Source: Guillardia theta CCMP2712
Lineage: Eukaryota; Cryptophyceae; Pyrenomonadales; Geminigeraceae
Direction: 5' to 3'
NCBI RefSeq assembly: GCF_000315625.1
Contig: NW_005434451.1
Coordinates: forward strand, 1 to 41,745
DNA: 41,745 bases
Shown: positions 41,632 through 41,745 of the stretch, one piece after another
How positions within the stretch are numbered: position 1 is the first letter of the stretch
Layout: the number at the start of each line of letters is the position of its first letter
The notes under the pieces: generated by a model
The model's input: only the letters and a program-made list of their open reading frames with translations
What the model was told of the DNA's origin: nothing
Databases searched by the model: none
Program-made: the position numbers and the translations under genes

Positions 41632-41745
41632 GCATCTGATAGGATCAGATAGGATCTGATAGGCTCTGATAGGCTCTGATAGGCTCTGATAGGATCTGAT
41701 AGGCTCTGATAGGCTCTGATAGGCTCTGATAGGATCTGATAGGCT
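41632..41745. repeat. Tandem repeat, 10-bp unit, runs off the right edge
   Basis: At least eleven copies of TCTGATAGGC/TCTGATAGGA. The array continues past the window, so its size is unknown. Confidence 0.95.

Noticed and set aside
1-41745. tRNA, rRNA or other structured RNA genes
   Set aside because: Both strands were looked over for cloverleaf-like B-box and rRNA-like sequence and nothing convincing was seen; a covariance-model search would be needed to be certain.

Overview
This window is eukaryotic nuclear DNA, most likely from a cryptophyte alga such as Guillardia theta. The best evidence is a complete minus-strand gene for a cryptophyte phycoerythrin alpha subunit (24178-25314), carrying a secretory signal, a twin-arginine lumen signal and the bilin-binding motif DHRGC. 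Genes are dense and split by many short introns, often 42-60 nt, with GT-AG and a few apparent GC-AG borders. Exon models were built by eye from splice signals, reading phase and protein family patterns.

The left 4.3 kb looks subtelomeric. It holds three copies or pieces of one unrecognised gene family (N-terminal piece 1-123, full 717-codon copy 990-3143, frameshifted C-terminal piece 3663-3966). Interspersed are internal TTTAGGG-type telomere repeats and tandem arrays with 19-, 20- and 31-bp units.

From 4.3 to 8.5 kb lie a predicted plastid-targeted protein (minus), a 69-aa TRIAP1/Mdm35-like CX9C protein (plus, not obvious from ORFs) and an FKBP-like TPR protein (minus). From 8.5 to 12.2 kb is repeat-rich DNA around a CENP-B/Psq-type DNA-binding gene.

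From 12.2 to 25.3 kb come a Nup107-like nucleoporin (plus, about twenty exons), an ankyrin-repeat protein with an acidic tail (minus; an assembly gap lies in one intron), a protein with eight EF-hands (minus), a multi-pass membrane protein with a Cys-rich loop (plus) and the phycoerythrin alpha gene (minus). The last two converge with only 104 bp between stop codons.

From 25.3 to 28.0 kb is a non-coding mosaic of CCCCTACC-rich, GC-rich and G-rich blocks plus a 42-bp minisatellite. It is followed by a fully resolved 16-exon SLC35B1-like nucleotide-sugar transporter (plus) and a long coiled-coil gene (minus, 31.0-36.5 kb) with an apparent 1-nt frame break.

The right end has another CCCCTACC-rich block, an AlkD-like DNA alkylation repair gene (plus), a probably degenerate small Cys-rich gene (minus) and several tandem repeats, the last of which runs off the window. 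The genes do not form one pathway; this is an ordinary mixed nuclear gene neighbourhood next to a subtelomere-like segment.
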